Shown here one piece after another: positions 6,294 through 8,901 of a DNA stretch of 8,901 nucleotides. Source of the DNA: Acidobacteriota bacterium (GTDB lineage: Bacteria > Acidobacteriota > Terriglobia > Bryobacterales > Bryobacteraceae); assembly GCA_026394095.1 (NCBI GenBank), contig JAPKYY010000611.1:1-8901 (forward strand), in the 5' to 3' direction. The notes beneath the pieces were generated by a model. It searched no databases and was not told the DNA's origin. It saw only the letters and a list, made by a program, of their open reading frames with translations. The translations under genes and the position numbers were made by a program. Every line of letters begins with the position of its first letter. Position 1 is the stretch's first letter.

Positions 6294-7334
6294 GTGAAGC
6301 CAGAAATGCTCGCTGCCGTCCTGTACGGTAAAGAACACGTAAAGATCCAAAAAGTTGCCGTCCCTGAATTGGGCGAAGGCGACGTATTGGTTCGTGTTCG
6401 TGCGGCGCTGACCTGTGGCACAGATGTTAAGGTTTTTCGCCGTGGCTATCATGCCCGGATGATTGTGCCCCCAGCGTTGTTCGGGCATGAGTTGGCGGGC
6501 GATATTGTCGGGGTTGGGGCTGGAGTTCGAAACTTCAAAACCGGACAGCGAGTTGTCGCTGCAAATTCTGCGCCTTGCGGAGAATGTTTTTACTGCAAAC
6601 GGAACAACGAAAACCTCTGCGAGAACCTCCTCTTCAATAACGGTGCCTATGCAGAGTACATCCGCATTCCTTCACGGATCGTGGAACGGAATATGTATGA
6701 GATTCCAGACCACGTTGCCTATCAGGATGCGGCACTTGTGGAACCGTTGGCTTGCGTGATTCGTGGCATCGATGAGACGAAAGTTCGGGCTGGCGATACT
6801 GTGGTTGTAATCGGTGTTGGGCCGATTGGCCTGATGTTCGTGAGGCTGCTGAGCTTGCGTGGGTGCAAAGTGATTGCGATTGGACGCCGGCGTCCGCAAC
6901 TGGATCGGGCAGTCAAACTGGGTGCTCAGGTAACGCTGTCAATTCTTGAAGAGAAAGACATCGTCAAGGCTGTACGTCGCGAAACAGATGGTTATGGTGC
7001 TGACGTAGTGATTGAAGCGGTTGGCACACCTGAAACCTGGCAGCAGGCGATCTCGATGTTGCGGCGTGGTGGGGTGGCGAATTTCTTTGGGGGATGCCCG
7101 GCCGATACAGTGGTAAAGCTGGATACGCAGCTGATGCACTATTCAGAGATTACCTGCACGGCGAGCTTCCACCATACGCCTGCGCATGTCCGCAAGGCAC
7201 TTGAAGCAGTTGTCTCGGGATACATCACGGCTTATGATTTCGTGACGGGTGAAGAGCCTCTCAGCAATCTGAACGAAGTATTAACGCACCAGCTACGCAA
7301 GAATGGCGCAATCAAGACAGCCATCATTCCTTGA
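6294..7334 (+). CDS. Zinc-dependent medium-chain dehydrogenase, second of pair
   Basis: This is a 346-residue MDR enzyme with the same architecture as its upstream neighbour but clearly diverged. Catalytic zinc ligands are C41 (LTCGTD), H65-E66 (GHELAG) and E150 (LVEP). Structural zinc cysteines are C95, C98, C101 and C109 (CGECFYC then C). The nucleotide-binding turn is GVGPIG (174-179). At the end of the second Rossmann strand it has G197-R198-R199-R200 instead of an acidic residue, which points to NADP(H). A distinctive SFHHTPAHVRKAL block (291-303) lies in the C-terminal part. The substrate is not recognisable; a hopanoid side-chain reductase or dehydrogenase is suggested only by context. 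GTG 6294 is used; ATG 6306 (MLAAVLYG) fits the family N terminus equally well, and neither has a clear ribosome site. The gap from the previous gene is 26 bases. The 3' end overlaps hpnC by 32 bases if the upstream hpnC start is right. Confidence 0.87.
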   Translation: MKPEMLAAVLYGKEHVKIQKVAVPELGEGDVLVRVRAALTCGTDVKVFRRGYHARMIVPPALFGHELAGDIVGVGAGVRNFKTGQRVVAANSAPCGECFYCKRNNENLCENLLFNNGAYAEYIRIPSRIVERNMYEIPDHVAYQDAALVEPLACVIRGIDETKVRAGDTVVVIGVGPIGLMFVRLLSLRGCKVIAIGRRRPQLDRAVKLGAQVTLSILEEKDIVKAVRRETDGYGADVVIEAVGTPETWQQAISMLRRGGVANFFGGCPADTVVKLDTQLMHYSEITCTASFHHTPAHVRKALEAVVSGYITAYDFVTGEEPLSNLNEVLTHQLRKNGAIKTAIIP

Positions 7335-8232
7335 GCCGGCCGCGTTTGTCCGCGATGCTGCTTCGATGGAGCGGCGCTGGGGATTAGACGAATCGCTCGC
7401 TTATACACGCTGGTTGTCTACCCACCACTACGAAAATTTTCATGTCGTGAGTGTTTTGCTGCCCAAGGAACTGCATCAGGATTTTTACAACGTATATGCG
7501 TTCTGCCGGTGGGCCGACGATTTAGGGGATGAGATTGGGGATACGGCAGAGTCTTTGCGATTGCTGTCGTGGTGGCGGGATTTGTTGTTGGGGGATGGCG
7601 GCGGGCATCCGGTGTTTGTGGCTTTGCGGCCGACGATGGTGGCCCGGAGATTGCCGCTGGTTTACTTTGACAATTTGATTCGAGCCTTTGAGCATGATCA
7701 GGTTGTTACCCGTTACCAGAATTGGGACGAGGTGTTTGCGTATTGTGTGAACTCGGCGAACCAGGTGGGACGACTGGTGCTGGCGCTGTGTGGCTACCAC
7801 GATGAGGAGCGGGCGGTGTTGAGCGACTATACCTGCACGGGGTTACAACTGGCTAATTTCTGGCAGGATGTTCGGGTGGATGTGGGTAAAGACCGGATCT
7901 ATATGCCTCTGGATCTGCTCGCGCGGCATGGGGTGCCCGAGAGCGATGTTATGGGTTTGCGTCAGAGTCCGGAGTTTGAGGCAGCGCTGGCTGAAGCCGT
8001 GGTGGTTGCCCGGGAGTTGTTTGTGAAGGGGTTGCCGTTGATTCCTACTCTTGATGCCCGGCTGGCTCTTGATATTGAATTGTTCTCCCGGGGTGGAATG
8101 GCGATTCTCGACAAGATCGAGGATGGCGGGTACAAGGTGCTGGATGCACGGCCGAAGATTGAGAAGGGTGAGCGGGTTTGGTTGCTGGTGAAAACAATTC
8201 TGAGCTGGAGCAAGAAACGGATATTTGCGTAG
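7303..8232 (+). CDS. hpnC: Squalene/phytoene synthase family protein, HpnC type
   Basis: HpnC is a trans-isoprenyl diphosphate synthase-fold enzyme. In the three-protein HpnCDE route HpnD makes presqualene diphosphate, HpnC converts it to hydroxysqualene, and HpnE reduces that to squalene. The 309-residue product has the HpnC signature HYENFHVVSVLLPKEL (42-57). Its first Asp-rich motif is D72-D73-L-G-D76 in CRWADDLGDE, and its second is D189-V-R-V-D193 in LANFWQDVRVDVGKDRIYMP. CxNSANQVGRL (148-158) and YTCTGLQLANF (176-186) are also family-typical. It supplies the substrate of the cyclase encoded upstream. ATG 7303 overlaps the previous gene by 32 bases. ATG 7366 (MERRWGLDESL) is a good alternative that would avoid overlap, and neither has a clear ribosome site. 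HpnD and HpnE are not in the window, so a stand-alone squalene synthase cannot be ruled out from sequence alone. Confidence 0.9.
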   Translation: MAQSRQPSFLEPAAFVRDAASMERRWGLDESLAYTRWLSTHHYENFHVVSVLLPKELHQDFYNVYAFCRWADDLGDEIGDTAESLRLLSWWRDLLLGDGGGHPVFVALRPTMVARRLPLVYFDNLIRAFEHDQVVTRYQNWDEVFAYCVNSANQVGRLVLALCGYHDEERAVLSDYTCTGLQLANFWQDVRVDVGKDRIYMPLDLLARHGVPESDVMGLRQSPEFEAALAEAVVVARELFVKGLPLIPTLDARLALDIELFSRGGMAILDKIEDGGYKVLDARPKIEKGERVWLLVKTILSWSKKRIFA

Positions 8233-8257
8233 GGGGCGCTGAACCTAAGCTCGAAAT

Positions 8258-8677
8258 ATGAAAGAGCTTATTTTTGCTATTGCAGTGGGTGTGTTTGCCG
8301 GCAGCGACGTACCAGAGAAGCGGGTTTGGACTGCCGATCAGATCGAGTGGCAGCGGATTGACAAGGACGGCACCAAGTATGCCGTACTGGACGGCAACCG
8401 GGATGAAGCGGGTAAGCCGTTTACCTACGCGTTCTGGATGCCTGGCGGGGTGTGGGTGAAGCCGCATACGCATACGCAGCAGGCGCACGTGGTTGTCGTT
8501 AAGGGCAGCATCAAGCTTGGTTATGGGGCTAAGTTGGATAAATCTAAAACGATGGAGTTGAAGGCTGGACAGTTCTTTATTGTGCGGGCTGGTGAGGCTC
8601 ACTTTGAGGTGTCTGATGGTGAGTGCCTGATTATCGGGACGGCTCTGGGTGGCTGGAAGACGAAGGAGCTAGAGTGA
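8258..8677 (+). CDS. Small single-domain cupin, possibly exported
   Basis: The 139-residue product has a short hydrophobic N terminus (LIFAIAVGVFAG, 4-15) that could be a signal peptide or lipid-proximal anchor; it has only one Lys before the core and no clear cleavage box. A cupin barrel follows. Motif 1 is GVWVKPHTHTQQAHVVVVKG (64-83), with H70 and H72. The position of the usual metal-binding Glu is taken by H77. Motif 2 is GQFFIVRAGEAHFEV (104-118), with H115, so four histidines could surround a metal. The reaction and substrate are not recognised. It begins 25 bases after hpnC with no obvious ribosome site and is followed by a GTGA overlap with the regulator-like gene. Co-transcription with the hopanoid genes is possible, but functional linkage is unproven. 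Confidence 0.8.
   Translation: MKELIFAIAVGVFAGSDVPEKRVWTADQIEWQRIDKDGTKYAVLDGNRDEAGKPFTYAFWMPGGVWVKPHTHTQQAHVVVVKGSIKLGYGAKLDKSKTMELKAGQFFIVRAGEAHFEVSDGECLIIGTALGGWKTKELE
8663..8668 (+). promoter_or_regulatory. Ribosome binding site deciding the start of the AraC/Ada-like gene
   Basis: AAGGAG lies at the end of the cupin gene, five bases before GTG 8674 and 14 before ATG 8683. The spacing favours GTG 8674 as the start codon. Confidence 0.75.
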
Positions 8678-8901
8678 GTGCGATGATTCCGATTGATCCA
8701 ATTGCGTATTTGAGTCAGTATCTGCGTGATCATTGCGAGGAGGCCATGTCGCTGGAGGACATGGCCCGGATCACCGGCTTTAGCGCGTTTCATTTGCAGC
8801 GGAAATTTAAGGCGGCGGTGGGGGTGAGCCCGAAGCAGTTTCAGGCACGGTGCCGGATGGAACGGGTGAAGCAGGTGTTGCATGGGAAGGGGACTGTTAC
8901 C
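8674..8901 (+). CDS. AraC-type HTH protein, Ada-like, 5' part (3' end outside window)
   Basis: The first 76 residues are present and the frame is open to the right edge. The segment is an AraC-family helix-turn-helix: SLEDMARITGFSAFHLQRKF (26-45) is the first HTH with its recognition helix, followed by KAAVGVSPKQFQARCRMERV (46-65) and VLHGKGTVT at the edge. The FHLQRKFK...GVSPKQFQ wording resembles the AraC segment of Ada and related regulator/O6-methylguanine-DNA methyltransferase fusions, where a methyltransferase domain would follow. That part is not visible here, so a plain AraC regulator is still possible. The gene starts directly with the HTH and therefore lacks the N-terminal Cys4 zinc domain of classical Ada. 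GTG 8674 overlaps the cupin stop (GTGA) with AAGGAG five bases upstream, so it is probably translated with the cupin. Confidence 0.82.
   Translation, partial: MSAMIPIDPIAYLSQYLRDHCEEAMSLEDMARITGFSAFHLQRKFKAAVGVSPKQFQARCRMERVKQVLHGKGTVT

Overview
The window reads as a chromosomal hopanoid (bacterial sterol-like lipid) locus from a Gram-negative bacterium. It is almost fully coding, with every gene on the + strand and very little space between genes. A lipid A kinase gene (lpxK) shows that the cell has an LPS-type outer membrane. The protein style of IspH, HpnC and the cyclase, the lpxK-ispH-shc order, and a moderately high GC, strongly G-rich coding strand suggest an Acidobacteriota member. 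That assignment is inference from pattern memory, not from a search.

Layout. 1-654: 3' part of lpxK, running in from the left edge. 655-678: a short gap with a perfect TATAAT box and, just before it, a 5-bp hairpin that spans the lpxK stop. 679-8232: a compact run of ispH (last MEP-pathway enzyme, making IPP/DMAPP), shc/hpnF (squalene-hopene cyclase), hpnA (hopanoid-associated sugar epimerase/reductase family), hpnG (adenosylhopane nucleoside phosphorylase), two different zinc-dependent medium-chain dehydrogenases, and hpnC (squalene/phytoene synthase family). 8258-8677: a small cupin with a hydrophobic N terminus. 8674 to the right edge: the start of an AraC-type helix-turn-helix protein resembling the middle domain of Ada-type DNA alkylation repair regulators.

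How the genes fit together. IspH supplies C5 units, HpnC acts in the farnesyl-PP to squalene branch, Shc cyclises squalene to hopene, and HpnG (with an HpnH not present here) builds and trims the C5 ribose-derived side chain. HpnA is a usual companion of these genes. The two polyol/threonine-dehydrogenase-like enzymes lie between hpnG and hpnC. They are the least explained part of the operon and are reasonable candidates for the reduction step that turns ribosylhopane into bacteriohopanetetrol, or for another side-chain redox step. Their nucleotide-binding loops look tuned to different cofactors (NAD versus NADP).

No RNA genes, CRISPR arrays, insertion sequences or clear terminators were seen. 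No stretch longer than about 30 bases lacks a gene.
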